64,000 nucleotides of DNA from Alysiella filiformis (GTDB taxonomy: Bacteria > Pseudomonadota > Gammaproteobacteria > Burkholderiales > Neisseriaceae), in contig NZ_CP059564.1 of the NCBI RefSeq assembly GCF_014054525.1, positions 320,357 through 384,356 on the forward strand. The letters run 5' to 3'. A program made the position numbers and the translations under genes. Below are positions 51,717-61,311 of this stretch, one piece after another (within the stretch, counting starts at the first letter, position 1; each line of letters starts with the position of its first letter). A model generated the notes under the pieces. It worked only from the letters and a program-made list of their open reading frames with translations, was not told the DNA's origin and did no database searches.

Positions 51717-51747
51717 AACCCTGTTCCACACGAACAGGGTTTTTTCT
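51717..51747 (+). terminator. Terminator of tRNA-Leu
   Basis: AACCCTGTTC and GAACAGGGTT around a five-base loop, followed by TTTTTC. Confidence 0.85.
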
Positions 51748-51793
51748 TTGTCCTGTTTCAGGCTGAAAACACCGCGCACAAATCTGTTAAAAT

Positions 51794-51955
51794 AACGCGA
51801 GCTTGGGATAAGTAACCAAACCAGCGCGCTCTCCCCATTGGAGAGAGTTGGAGAGAGGGTTTGTTGAACAGCAACCCTCTCCCCAGCCCTCTCCCACAGG
51901 GAGAGGGAGTCAAGTTACTTAAATTTATCAATGATTTTTATCCCCAACCCACGTT
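51794..51955. mobile_element. MITE-like element, family C, copy 4
   Basis: Arms AACGCGAGCTTGGGATAAG and TTTTATCCCCAACCCACGTT, interior palindromes as in copies 1 and 3. It begins 47 bases past the tRNA-Leu terminator. Confidence 0.8.
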
Positions 51956-51956
51956 A

Positions 51957-52105
51957 AGAACCTGTATTCATAAGATTGATGGCTTGATTTTATGGATAAT
52001 TCTTGCGAATACAAGGCGGCTTTTTATGCCAATATTGAACATATTGGCGTGAAAAGCCAACGCAGTAGGCGAAAGCAAGCCATTAAGATTGTGAATACAG
52101 GTTCT
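51957..52105. mobile_element. MITE-like element, family E (149 bp)
   Basis: A 14-bp perfect inverted repeat AGAACCTGTATTCA (51957) and TGAATACAGGTTCT (52092), with further similarity inward (TGGCTTGAT / AAGCCATTAAG). It abuts family C copy 4. A related fragment (ACCTGTGTTCGTAAGATTACAG) occurs at 38851. Confidence 0.65.
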
Positions 52106-52152
52106 AAATAAACCCCACAACTATCCACAGGTTCTCATTTCAGGCAGCCTTT

Positions 52153-52323
52153 CAGTACACGACATTTTTTGATATTGCCACAAGCCTGCCCCCTCCCCCT
52201 ATGTAAGGGGGAGGGCTGGGGTGGGGGTTAGAAACGCAAAGAGCCACCCCCACCCTAACCCTCCCCCGCCAGCAGGGGAGGGGACAGGTTGCAGACAGCC
52301 TGAAAGATTTTTGTCGTGTACTG
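52153..52323. mobile_element. MITE-like element, family A, copy 2 (171 bp, inverted)
   Basis: Arms CAGTACACGACA (52153) and TGTCGTGTACTG (52312). Almost identical to copy 1 at 23171 but in opposite orientation. Nothing else in 51748-52380 looks genic. Confidence 0.8.
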
Positions 52324-52380
52324 TAAGACAGCCTGAAAACGCACGCTGCCCGATTCCCAAAATACAGAAAGCACAAAAAA

Positions 52381-53745
52381 ATGAGCCAATTATTTTCCGA
52401 ACTCGGTTTGAGCAATGAAATCATTGCCGCCTTAACCGAACAAGGCTACCACACCCCCACCCCCATTCAAGCAGCCGCCATTCCCAAAGCATTGGCAGGA
52501 CACGATTTGCTCGCCGCCGCCCAAACTGGCACAGGCAAAACCGCCGCCTTCATGTTGCCCAGCTTGGAACGCTTAAAACGCTACGCCAACAGCAGCACTT
52601 CGCCCGCCATGCACCCCGTGCGCATGCTGGTGCTGACCCCCACACGCGAACTCGCCCTACAAATTGAACAAAACGCCCGCCAATACAAAAAAAACTTGCC
52701 CCTGCGCCATGTGGTTTTGTTTGGCGGCGTAAACATGGACAAGCAAACCCAAGATTTGCGTGCAGGCTGCGAAATCGTGATTGCAACTGTGGGGCGTTTG
52801 CTTGACCATGTCAAACAAAAACACATCAATCTGAACAAAGTGGAAATTGTCGTTTTGGACGAAGCCGACCGCATGCTGGACATGGGTTTCATTGACGACA
52901 TTCGCAACATCATGCAAATGCTGCCGCGCCAACGGCAAACTTTGCTGTTTTCGGCAACGTTTGCGCCTGCCATTCGCAAATTGGCGCAAGATTTCATGCA
53001 CGCCCCCGAAGTGGTGGAAGTTGCCGCGCAAAACACCACCAATGCCAATGTGGAACAACACGTTATTGCGGTGGACGCTTACCGCAAACGCGATTTGCTC
53101 GAACGTTTGATTGTGGATTTGCACATGACGCAAGTGATTGTGTTTTGCAAAACCAAACAATCTGCCGACCAAGTGGCGCGTGATTTGGTACGGCGCGGCT
53201 TGTCGGCAAACGCCATTCACGGCGACAAATCGCAACAAACGCGCTTGGACGTGTTGAACCAATTCAAATCAGGCAGCCTGCGCGTGTTGGTGGCAACCGA
53301 TGTGGCGGCGCGTGGTTTGGACATTGCCGAATTGCCTTTTGTGGTCAATTATGAATTGCCCGTTCAGGCGGAAGATTACGTCCACCGCATTGGGCGTACA
53401 GGCAGGGCTGGCGCAGACGGCATCGCCATTTCCATGATGGACGAAAATGAACAAAAAATGTATCAATCCATACAGGAATTGATTCAAACCGAATTGCCCA
53501 TTTCTCGCATTGAGGGCTTTGAACCGCGCTGGCAACAGGGCGAAAATGCCGTTTCAGGCAGCCTGAACGAATCCGCGCCGCCCGCCAAACACAGCAAAAC
53601 GCCCCATCAACATCAACCCAAACCACACAAAAGCACGCCCCCTGCCCTGTCTGTGAAAACGCCTCCGCCCCCCATCAGCTCGCGCAGACGCGGACGTGAA
53701 CGGCGCACTTGTGCCTTATTGCAACGCCATTTTGGGGCTGAATAA
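52381..53745 (+). CDS. rhlE: DEAD-box RNA helicase RhlE
   Basis: This encodes 454 residues. Motifs in order: Q motif (YHTPTPIQAAAIP), Walker A AQTGTGKTAAF, PTRELALQ, VLDEADRMLDMGF, SATF, and HRIGRTGRAG. It unwinds RNA duplexes in RNA decay and ribosome assembly. The C-terminal 70 residues are Pro/Lys/His-rich, as in RhlE, and end with a basic tail (SSRRRGRERR). A DUS at 53551 is translated as SGSLN at the boundary with the tail. Confidence 0.94.
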   Translation: MSQLFSELGLSNEIIAALTEQGYHTPTPIQAAAIPKALAGHDLLAAAQTGTGKTAAFMLPSLERLKRYANSSTSPAMHPVRMLVLTPTRELALQIEQNARQYKKNLPLRHVVLFGGVNMDKQTQDLRAGCEIVIATVGRLLDHVKQKHINLNKVEIVVLDEADRMLDMGFIDDIRNIMQMLPRQRQTLLFSATFAPAIRKLAQDFMHAPEVVEVAAQNTTNANVEQHVIAVDAYRKRDLLERLIVDLHMTQVIVFCKTKQSADQVARDLVRRGLSANAIHGDKSQQTRLDVLNQFKSGSLRVLVATDVAARGLDIAELPFVVNYELPVQAEDYVHRIGRTGRAGADGIAISMMDENEQKMYQSIQELIQTELPISRIEGFEPRWQQGENAVSGSLNESAPPAKHSKTPHQHQPKPHKSTPPALSVKTPPPPISSRRRGRERRTCALLQRHFGAE

Positions 53746-53923
53746 GGTTTCAGGCTGCCTTCGGCACACACCAAAACTTTTTTTGTTTGCCTGAAATCTG
53801 TTCCCTCCCCTGCTGGCGGGGGAGGGTTAGGGCGGGGGAAACACCCCAAAAGCTGCCTGAAACCGCATTTTCATCTTCCCCTGCCCCACATTATTTCCCA
53901 TTTTTTCATTTTCAATCAAAATC

Positions 53924-55180
53924 ATGTCGCTATCCCAAGTTCAAATTCTCGCCACCCACACCCTGCTTGCCGTTGAGAGCGGCAAAAATCTGTCTGATGA
54001 ATTGGCACACATCATCGCGCAACACCCCGAATTGTCGGCGCAAGACAAAGGCATGCTGCAAGACATTGCCTACGGTTGCCAACGTTTTTCAGGCAGCCTG
54101 AAATTCATGCTCGGCAAGCTGCTCAATAAGCCGATTGACAACAAACAGTTGGAACATTATCTGCTGGTGGCAATGTATCAGCTCAACCATACCCAAAACG
54201 CGCCACACGCGGTGGTCAATGAAACCGTGAACCACATCGCCAAAATCGGACGCGGACAATACCGCTCGTTTGCCAACGCCATTTTGCGCCGATTTCAGCG
54301 CGAAAAAGCGCATTTAAACAAATTGTGCAAAACCCATGATGTCGCACGACACAATCTGCCCATTTGGTTGCAAACTTATCTTAAAAATCAATATCCCAAA
54401 TATTGGCACAATGTGGCGATGGCGTTTCAATCGCGTCCACCGCTTACCTTGCGCGTGAATCGCCGCAAAATGAATGCGGAAGATTATCTTCAAATTTTAC
54501 AAACACATGGCATTGAGGCAAAACCCTTGGGCGATTATGCCCTGCGTCTCAACGAAGCCCTGCCTGTCAGCCAGTTGCCGCAATTTTACGAAGGGGCGGT
54601 GTCGGTGCAAGATTGGGGGGCGCAACAGGCAATCGCCTTGCTCAATCCACAAAATGGCGAACGCATTTTGGACGCTTGCGCCGCCCCTGGTGGCAAAACA
54701 GGGCATATTTTGGAATGTGCCGATTGCGATGTTACCGCGCTGGACATTGACCGCAAACGCTTAAATCGCGTACAAGAAAATTTGGACAGACTGGGTTTTC
54801 AAGCCACCTTGCATTGCGCGCCTGCCGAAAACGTGTCGGATTGGTGGGACGGCAAACCGTTTGACGCGATTTTGGCAGACGTGCCTTGCACCGCATCAGG
54901 CACAATAAAGCGCAATCCCGACATCAAATGGTCGCGCCGCGCCACAGACGCGCTCAAAACCGCACGTCAGCAAGAAGCCATGCTGGACGAATTGTGGCAC
55001 ACGCTCAAATCGGGCGGACGAATGTTGCTGGCAACCTGCTCCATTTTTGAAGAAGAAAACGGCTTGCAATGCGCCAAATTCCTGCAACGCCACGCCAATG
55101 CGGTTTTACAAACCGAACAAACCCTCTTGCCCAGCGAAAAACAAGATGGTTTTTATTACGCATTGATTTTGAAGCAATAA
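53924..55180 (+). CDS. rsmB: 16S rRNA m5C967 methyltransferase
   Basis: This encodes 418 residues. The N-terminal 130 residues form a NusB-like RNA-binding domain; the C-terminal part is the methyltransferase with SAM motif DACAAPGGKTGHIL near residue 246. Catalytic cysteines are in ADVPCTASGT and LATCSIFEEEN. The 4-base-scale spacing to the next gene suggests co-transcription with the SDR. A family A-type GC-rich fragment lies in the preceding gap (53800-53850). Confidence 0.96.
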   Translation: MSLSQVQILATHTLLAVESGKNLSDELAHIIAQHPELSAQDKGMLQDIAYGCQRFSGSLKFMLGKLLNKPIDNKQLEHYLLVAMYQLNHTQNAPHAVVNETVNHIAKIGRGQYRSFANAILRRFQREKAHLNKLCKTHDVARHNLPIWLQTYLKNQYPKYWHNVAMAFQSRPPLTLRVNRRKMNAEDYLQILQTHGIEAKPLGDYALRLNEALPVSQLPQFYEGAVSVQDWGAQQAIALLNPQNGERILDACAAPGGKTGHILECADCDVTALDIDRKRLNRVQENLDRLGFQATLHCAPAENVSDWWDGKPFDAILADVPCTASGTIKRNPDIKWSRRATDALKTARQQEAMLDELWHTLKSGGRMLLATCSIFEEENGLQCAKFLQRHANAVLQTEQTLLPSEKQDGFYYALILKQ

Positions 55181-55182
55181 TC

Positions 55183-55950
55183 ATGTCACGCCACATTTTG
55201 ATTTTGGGCGGAACCAGTGGCATGGGCTTGGCTTTGGCACAGGCACACGCCCATTTGGGTTGGCGAATCAGCGTGGTGGGCAGTTCGGCAGACAAGGTGG
55301 CGCATTTGCAAGCCCAGCAGCCTGAATGGGGCGTGTACCGCGCCGATTTGGGCGATGAAGGGCAACGTCAAGCCCTGTTTGCCAAATTGGACGCGCTCGC
55401 ACCGTTTGAGCGTGTGGTTTACGCGGCAGGGGTGTATGCCAACGAACGCCGTTTTGATTTGTCGGCAGAAGAAAGTACCACCATGCTGGCAATCAATGTG
55501 CAAGCGTTTCAGGCAGCCTTTGCGTGGGCGGCGCAGCGTGTGGCGGGCAAAGAAGCGGCTTTGGTGTGTTTCAGCTCCATTGCCGCATTGGTGGACTACC
55601 CCTACACCAGCTTATACGCGCAATGCAAACGCGCCATGTGGCACACGGCAGCAGCCTATCGCACGGCACTTGCGCCGCGCCAAGTGGCGGTGCTGGCGGT
55701 GGCAAGCGGCTATGTGGACACCGCCAAATTGCGCCAACTCAACGGTGGCAACGCCACGCACAAGCCCTTTATCGTGAGCGAACAACGCGCGGTAAACGAA
55801 ATCATGGCAGCCTTAAACGCGCGGCGTGATGTGGCGATTTTCCCCAAACGAATGCGTGTGGCATGTGCGCTGCTGAATATGCTGCCGCAATGGGCGGTGG
55901 GCAAAATCATGCGACACAAATTGGACGCAAAAGTTTTGGCAAACAAATGA
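55183..55950 (+). CDS. Short-chain dehydrogenase/reductase
   Basis: This encodes 255 residues from the ATG at 55183, two bases after the rsmB stop; the longer frame runs back inside rsmB. The Rossmann motif is GGTSGMGLALA, and the catalytic Tyr-Lys pair is in YAQCK near residue 147, with CFSSIAAL providing the Ser. Cofactor is NAD(P)H by family. Substrate is unknown. The last 60 residues contain a hydrophobic helical segment (RVACALLNMLPQWAVG) that could associate with the membrane. Confidence 0.88.
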   Translation: MSRHILILGGTSGMGLALAQAHAHLGWRISVVGSSADKVAHLQAQQPEWGVYRADLGDEGQRQALFAKLDALAPFERVVYAAGVYANERRFDLSAEESTTMLAINVQAFQAAFAWAAQRVAGKEAALVCFSSIAALVDYPYTSLYAQCKRAMWHTAAAYRTALAPRQVAVLAVASGYVDTAKLRQLNGGNATHKPFIVSEQRAVNEIMAALNARRDVAIFPKRMRVACALLNMLPQWAVGKIMRHKLDAKVLANK

Positions 55951-56056
55951 AAAACAGGCGCATTGCAATCACACAATGCGCCCATGATTTCAATCACAAA
56001 ACCCATTTTATCAACACACTTTTATCAACGAAATTCAACATTCAGGTAGCTTAATT

Positions 56057-57331
56057 ATGAATGAACAACTTTTTGAACGCGCCAAACAAATCATTCCTGC
56101 TGGCGTAAACTCGCCTGTTCGCGCTTTTGGCAGCGTGGGCGGCATTCCACGCTTTATCGCCAAAGCGCAAGGCGCACACGTTTGGGACGCAAACGGCACA
56201 CAATACATTGATTATGTTGGCTCTTGGGGAACGGCAATTGTCGGACACGCCCACCCCGAAGTGGTGGAGGCGGTTCAGGCTGCCGCGCTGGGCGGTTTGT
56301 CGTTTGGCGCACCCACCGAGGGCGAAATTGCCATTGCCGAAGAAATCGCCAAAATCGTGCCAAGCGTACAACGTTTGCGTTTGGTCAGCTCTGGCACGGA
56401 AGCGACCATGACCGCCATTCGCTTGGCGCGTGGCTACACGGGGCGCGACAAAATTGTGAAATTTGAAGGCTGCTATCATGGGCATTCCGACAGTTTGCTC
56501 GTGAAAGCAGGTTCGGGTTTGCTCACATTCGGCAACCCCAGTTCGGCTGGCGTGCCAAGCGATTTGACCCAACACACCATTGTGTTGCCCTACAACGATG
56601 TGGCAGCCTTAAAACAGGCGTTTGACGAATTGGGCGAGCAAATTGCAGGCGTGATTTTGGAGCCGATTGCGGGCAACATGAATTTGGTTCGCGCCACGCC
56701 CGAGTTTGTCCAAACCCTGCGCCAAGTTACCGAACAAAACGGTGCGGTGCTGATTTACGATGAAGTGATGACGGGTTTTCGCGTGGCATTGGGCGGCGCA
56801 CAATCCTTGCACGGCATCACGCCCGATTTGACCACCATGGGCAAAGTGATTGGTGGCGGTATGCCTTTGGCGGCATTTGGCGGCAAAAAAGAGATTATGG
56901 ATTGCATTTCGCCTTTGGGTGGGGTGTATCAGGCAGGCACTTTGTCGGGCAACCCTGTGGCGGTGGCGGCTGGTTTGAAAACTTTGGAGATTATTCAACG
57001 CCCTGATTTTTATGAAAACCTGTCTGCCCGAACCCAACAACTGGCGCAAGGTTTAACATCGGCAGCACAAGCATCTGGCGTGGATTTTTGTGCCGATAGC
57101 GTGGGCGGTATGTTTGGTTTGTATTTCGCCCAACAATTCCCCCAAACTTATGCCGATATGATGGCGAGCAATGTTGATGGTTTCAAACAATTTTTCCATG
57201 CGATGTTGAACAAAAATGTGGCATTTGGACCTTCGGCTTATGAAGCGGGTTTTGTGTCTGCTGCACACACGCCTGAATTGATTGAGGAAACGATTGAGAT
57301 TGCCAAACACGTGTTTGCACAAATGAAATAA
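56057..57331 (+). CDS. hemL: Glutamate-1-semialdehyde 2,1-aminomutase
   Basis: This encodes 424 residues, usual for HemL, the PLP enzyme forming 5-aminolevulinate for haem. Motifs: [16 protein letters not shown] at the N-terminus, [17 protein letters not shown] near residue 140, and the PLP lysine in [18 protein letters not shown] near residue 265. The start is ATG at 56057 with a weak ribosome site. Confidence 0.97.
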   Translation: MNEQLFERAKQIIPAGVNSPVRAFGSVGGIPRFIAKAQGAHVWDANGTQYIDYVGSWGTAIVGHAHPEVVEAVQAAALGGLSFGAPTEGEIAIAEEIAKIVPSVQRLRLVSSGTEATMTAIRLARGYTGRDKIVKFEGCYHGHSDSLLVKAGSGLLTFGNPSSAGVPSDLTQHTIVLPYNDVAALKQAFDELGEQIAGVILEPIAGNMNLVRATPEFVQTLRQVTEQNGAVLIYDEVMTGFRVALGGAQSLHGITPDLTTMGKVIGGGMPLAAFGGKKEIMDCISPLGGVYQAGTLSGNPVAVAAGLKTLEIIQRPDFYENLSARTQQLAQGLTSAAQASGVDFCADSVGGMFGLYFAQQFPQTYADMMASNVDGFKQFFHAMLNKNVAFGPSAYEAGFVSAAHTPELIEETIEIAKHVFAQMK

Positions 57332-57335
57332 AGTT

Positions 57336-57375
57336 TTTTCAGGCAGCCAAATGAATTTTTTGGCTGCCTGAAAAC
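57336..57375. terminator. DUS-variant hairpin between convergent hemL and cdsA
   Basis: TTTTTTCAGGCAGCCAAA and TTTGGCTGCCTGAAAA form a strong stem between convergent genes, a bidirectional terminator. Confidence 0.65.
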
Positions 57376-57379
57376 ACCA

Positions 57380-58324
57380 TCACGCCCAAAAATACCGCAC
57401 AATATGAAAAAACACAGGCGCGGCAAAACAAATGCTGTCCACACGGTCAAGCATACCGCCGTGTCCGTGTATCATTTTGCCCCAATCTTTCACACCGTAG
57501 CTGCGCTTAATCCCCGACATGACCAATCCGCCCAAAAACCCCATCACACACATCACAAAACCAATTAAGGCTGCCTGAAATGGCGTAAATGGCGTAATCT
57601 GATACAAACATGCCGCCAAAATCGTTGCGCTCGCCATGCCGCCCACCGTGCCAACCACCGTTTTGTTGGGCGAAAGTGCGGGGGCTATAGGCGTTTTGCC
57701 CCACAATTTGCCAAAAATGTATTGCAACACATCGCTGCTTTGCACCACCACTATCATGAAAATCAACAGCAAAATATTGCGCCCCGCAAATTCGGGAATA
57801 TTCAAAGTCATAATCGCAGGAACGTGCGACAGGCAAAAAATGCTCATCATCGCGCCCCATTGAATTTTGGCACTGCGCTCAAACAACGCCACCGTGTCGC
57901 CCGACAAACCCGAAATAATCGGCAAAATCAAAAACGCATACACGGGAATCAACACCGCAAACATGCCATACCAATTTGTCAGCACAAAATAATATTGCAA
58001 AGGCAGCAAAACATAAAAACAGGCAGCAATCGCGTTGTGGTCGCCACGCCTTTGGTAAATGAGCGTCATAAACTCGCGCAATGCCGCCAATGAAATAAAG
58101 AAAAACAACAGTGTCGCCCCAATGTGGTCAAACCAAAAGGCAAACAGCAGCACCATCATCATGACCCACCACGATGAAATGCGCGCATTCATATTGTTAA
58201 TCACGGGGTTGGGATTGAGTATGTGCTTGTTTTTCAAATGGTTGCCGATTAAGGTTGCCAACAACAACACCGCAAACACACCCGCAAACACAAAGCCTGC
58301 CTGAATGGGTAAAGCATTGTTCAT
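57380..58324 (-). CDS. cdsA: Phosphatidate cytidylyltransferase
   Basis: This encodes 314 residues. It makes CDP-diacylglycerol in the inner membrane. Eight or so hydrophobic segments are visible, and the C-terminal signature is complete: SGIKRSYGVKDWGKMIHGHG followed by GMLDRVDS. The IHGHGG form (rather than IPGHGG) is a minor variant. The start overlaps the upstream plsC-like stop by four bases (ATGA), so the two are translationally coupled. Confidence 0.94.
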   Translation of the reverse strand: MNNALPIQAGFVFAGVFAVLLLATLIGNHLKNKHILNPNPVINNMNARISSWWVMMMVLLFAFWFDHIGATLLFFFISLAALREFMTLIYQRRGDHNAIAACFYVLLPLQYYFVLTNWYGMFAVLIPVYAFLILPIISGLSGDTVALFERSAKIQWGAMMSIFCLSHVPAIMTLNIPEFAGRNILLLIFMIVVVQSSDVLQYIFGKLWGKTPIAPALSPNKTVVGTVGGMASATILAACLYQITPFTPFQAALIGFVMCVMGFLGGLVMSGIKRSYGVKDWGKMIHGHGGMLDRVDSICFAAPVFFHIVRYFWA

Positions 58325-59022
58325 GATTGATTTTCCTGTGTTTTTTGTTTTGACAAAGGCTGTGGCAAAGCCAAATCACGCTTGTGCTTGGGGGCAAGCG
58401 CAAGCATGGCATCACGCGCCCTTTGTAAAAATTCATCTTTGCTTTCGTTGGGGTGCAAGCGCAATTCATCGCCAATTTGCACATCACAAATAATCGGCAC
58501 GGGAATCAACTTGCCTTTGGGCAACACGCGGTTGATGTTGTCTATCCAAATCGGCACAAATTGCACATCGGGGTTTTCACGCGCCAAGTGGTAAATGCCG
58601 CTTTTAAAGGGCAACAACACCACATCATCATCGGTGTTGCGCGTGCCTTCGGGAAAAATGATGAGCGAATCGCCATTTTGTAAGGCTTCGGTCATTTGTG
58701 CGGTAATGGCTTTGGGGTCGTTGCCATTGCGCATAATCAACAGCGCGTTGAACACTTGTTGAATGATAAAACGGCGTATTTTGCCACCCAACCAATAATC
58801 GGCACCTGCCACAGGTCGCACCACTTCGCGCCATTTTTGCGGCAGCGAAATCCACACCAGCACAAAATCGCCATGGCTGGCATGATTGGCATAATACACC
58901 TTCTTTTCAGGCGAAAAATTCAGGCTGCCTGAAAACTTGGGGCGCACCCCCGTTAGCAACGACACAAATAAAGACAAGCTGCGGTCAATCAAACGCGCCA
59001 GCCAATGCAATGAATTTGACAT
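58321..59022 (-). CDS. 1-acyl-glycerol-3-phosphate acyltransferase-like protein
   Basis: This encodes 233 residues. The acyltransferase motifs are NHASHGDFVLVW (HX4D) near residue 46 and FPEGTRNTDDD near residue 125, as in PlsC. It overlaps cdsA (ATGA), giving a coupled lipid-synthesis pair: lysophosphatidate to phosphatidate, then CDP-diacylglycerol. Whether this is the main PlsC or a paralogue cannot be told, hence no symbol is given. Confidence 0.9.
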   Translation of the reverse strand: MSNSLHWLARLIDRSLSLFVSLLTGVRPKFSGSLNFSPEKKVYYANHASHGDFVLVWISLPQKWREVVRPVAGADYWLGGKIRRFIIQQVFNALLIMRNGNDPKAITAQMTEALQNGDSLIIFPEGTRNTDDDVVLLPFKSGIYHLARENPDVQFVPIWIDNINRVLPKGKLIPVPIICDVQIGDELRLHPNESKDEFLQRARDAMLALAPKHKRDLALPQPLSKQKTQENQS

Positions 59023-59144
59023 TTTTGCTGCCCCATGCGAAAAAACAGGCGCATTTTATCGCGTTTTTGCGGTTCAGGCAGCCTGAAAGCGAAAAAACGC
59101 GCTAAAATACACACTTAATTCAACCCCTCGTGATTTGCCCGATT

Positions 59145-59600
59145 ATGTTAGACGTTGTTGCTTTTTTGATTGAAAACTTTGCCGATTTGCACGCCTGCCC
59201 CCTGCCCGAAGATTTGGGCATGATGCTGGAAGACGAAGGTTTTGCCGAAGAAGACATAGGCAAAACCTTGATGTTTATGCACCTTTTGGGCGAAATGCCC
59301 GAATCAGCCAGTCCCATCAATCCCCACACCCTCATGCGCGTGTACACCCCCGATGAGCTGGACGCGCTCACACCCGAAATTCGCGGCTTTTTGCACCATT
59401 TGAGCCACGAAAAAGCCATTGATTTGGCACAACGCGAATACATCATTCACGCGCTCATGCACCTGCCCCATGACGAAATCACGCTAGACGTTGCCAAAAC
59501 CTTGGTGGTGCTGGTGCTGTGGGCATACAATTGCGAAATTTCCGTGTTGATTGGCGATGATTTAATGGGCATATTTTATGGCGACAACGTGATGCACTGA
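59145..59600 (+). CDS. smg: Smg family protein (DUF494)
   Basis: This encodes 151 residues from the ATG at 59145 (MLDVVAFLIENFADL is the family start). The family is widely conserved in beta- and gammaproteobacteria, usually close to topA or dprA, and its function is not established. A canonical neighbour, topA, lies 1.7 kb downstream, with two unrelated exported proteins inserted between. The terminator at 59641 closes this unit. Confidence 0.9.
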   Translation: MLDVVAFLIENFADLHACPLPEDLGMMLEDEGFAEEDIGKTLMFMHLLGEMPESASPINPHTLMRVYTPDELDALTPEIRGFLHHLSHEKAIDLAQREYIIHALMHLPHDEITLDVAKTLVVLVLWAYNCEISVLIGDDLMGIFYGDNVMH

Positions 59601-59640
59601 ATGCGTTTTCAGGCTGCCTGAAAATCGAGCCATCATTCCA

Positions 59641-59670
59641 AACAGTCGTTATGCTGACGACTGTTTTTTC
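59641..59670 (+). terminator. Terminator after smg
   Basis: AACAGTCGT and ACGACTGTT around an ATGCTG loop, then TTTTTC. Confidence 0.8.
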
Positions 59671-59784
59671 ACTTGAAAAAGAAAGGGCTTGCACCATTCA
59701 AGCAACCCAAACGTGCAGATACCGCTTGCCAAAACCCAAAAAATTTGCCCACAATATAAAAAGAACACAGAAGCCATTTTTATT

Positions 59785-60405
59785 ATGATAAAAGCACCTT
59801 TAATCAGTTTGATTTTATTGAGCCTTGTCGCGTGTGGCGAGACAAACCAGCCAAGCCAAACCACCGCCTCTGCCCCACAAAAGCCCAAACCGCTATGTGA
59901 AATAGACGAAAACAGCATAGCAGGCATCCCCCTAGGCACCACCTTGCAGCAAGTGAAACAGCAGTTTCCCCAAGCCCAATTTTCGCGCGAACCCGATGCC
60001 GATGGCACCGAATTAACCGCCATCAAGCTCAATCCAGCCGTGGAAGTTTTCGCCTACACCGAAGACAACCAACAAGCCGACAACAGCCCCATCAGCTATT
60101 TGGAAACCCAGTCCAAAGCCTGCCAAACCGCCGAAGGTGTTCACCCCGAAATGCGCGTAAACGATGTGGTCAAACACTATGGCAATGTAGAACAAATCAT
60201 GTTGAGCGAAATTGAAGCCCGCCAAACCGTTGAATTTGCAGCACAACCGCCTGAATTGTCGTTCCGCATAGACGACACAGGCATTTTTGATGAAAAAGAC
60301 AAAACCTACCCACAAATTTCCACCGCCTACCAAGACCACGCCAAAATCGTCAGCATTGCCATTATGGATTTGCCCGAAGAAGACAGCGCAAGCGGTGCAA
60401 AATAA
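59785..60405 (+). CDS. Unrecognised lipoprotein
   Basis: This encodes 206 residues from the ATG at 59785; an upstream in-frame region overlaps a terminator. Lipobox LVAC near residue 17 makes it a lipoprotein. A Gln/Ser/Pro-rich linker is followed by a globular region starting PLCEIDENSIAGIPLGTTLQ; the latter half contains MRVNDVVKHYGNVEQIM. Two Cys (PLCEID, SKACQTAE) could form a disulfide. No family recognised. Confidence 0.72.
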   Translation: MIKAPLISLILLSLVACGETNQPSQTTASAPQKPKPLCEIDENSIAGIPLGTTLQQVKQQFPQAQFSREPDADGTELTAIKLNPAVEVFAYTEDNQQADNSPISYLETQSKACQTAEGVHPEMRVNDVVKHYGNVEQIMLSEIEARQTVEFAAQPPELSFRIDDTGIFDEKDKTYPQISTAYQDHAKIVSIAIMDLPEEDSASGAK

Positions 60406-60435
60406 GGTTTCAGGCAGCCTGAAAGCGCAGAAATC

Positions 60436-61167
60436 ATGACCCATACAAAATTATTGGCTTTATTTGGCATGGCAAGTTTATGGTGTGCCAGTCCTGCTGC
60501 ATTGGCGGCTGAACCAAGCACATCGCCCTACCAAAATTGCCAAAACCTGAAAAAAATTAAAGACATTGACGATTTGCTGTATCAAATGCACAGCAATTTA
60601 GATGGCGATTGCCTGTTTAAAATACCGAGCAAAAAATTGGCAAAAATTTGGGGCATTCCCATTTTTGATGAAACAGATTACCCTGATGGACAAAAACATC
60701 GTCAGGCAATAGACAAATACCAGCTTCATGCCAAAAAACCATCGTTATATGTTAAAAAATGGGGGACTGGCATCGCCAGAAGTATGAGCATTGACAGCAA
60801 TAAAGCATTGATTAGGAAAACCATCAACTCCCAAAATGTACTTAAAGGATTTGATGGCAATTTGGGACAAGGTAAATTACCCAAATATTTGCCATCGCCC
60901 AATGTTGCTGTGCCACTTATCAAAGAAAACTTTGAAGACCATTTTTATCAGCAAGGCTATGTGATACCCCATACCGAATATCAAAGCCATTTTATTTATT
61001 GTTGGTTTAATCAAGATGATTATTTCAGAGATAAACCTTATTACTATATCAGTGTTTTAACAGCCCGCTCTGGCATTGACTACATCACACTATCTAATGC
61101 CAGACATTTGTTCCAAACACAATGTAAACAAAACCCATTGTATTATTTACCACAGCAAGGAAAATAA
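60436..61167 (+). CDS. Unrecognised secreted protein
   Basis: This encodes 243 residues with a signal peptide ending near ALAAEP at residue 25. It is rich in Tyr, Lys and Asp and contains paired cysteines (YQNCQNL, GDCLF, YCWFNQ, TQCKQ), suggesting disulfides in the periplasm or outside. It lies 30 bases after the lipoprotein gene and may be co-transcribed with it. Its A+T content is higher than its neighbours, hinting at acquisition. No family recognised. Confidence 0.7.
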   Translation: MTHTKLLALFGMASLWCASPAALAAEPSTSPYQNCQNLKKIKDIDDLLYQMHSNLDGDCLFKIPSKKLAKIWGIPIFDETDYPDGQKHRQAIDKYQLHAKKPSLYVKKWGTGIARSMSIDSNKALIRKTINSQNVLKGFDGNLGQGKLPKYLPSPNVAVPLIKENFEDHFYQQGYVIPHTEYQSHFIYCWFNQDDYFRDKPYYYISVLTARSGIDYITLSNARHLFQTQCKQNPLYYLPQQGK

Positions 61168-61203
61168 AATGCCCAAAATTACCAATTTAAAAAACAGCCC
61201 AAG

Positions 61204-61271
61204 GTAGGGTATGTACCACACACCAAAATATTGAAAACAAAAGAAAATGGTGCGTAATACGCACCCTACAA
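61204..61271. repeat. REP-like palindrome pair before topA
   Basis: GTAGGGT-GTACC and GGTGCG-TAATACGCACCCTAC arms occur in the 144-base gap between the secreted protein and topA, the same type as at 11579 and 16606. Confidence 0.5.
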
Positions 61272-61311
61272 GCCAACCTATTTATTTAAATTGAAACAAG
61301 AACAAAAAACC

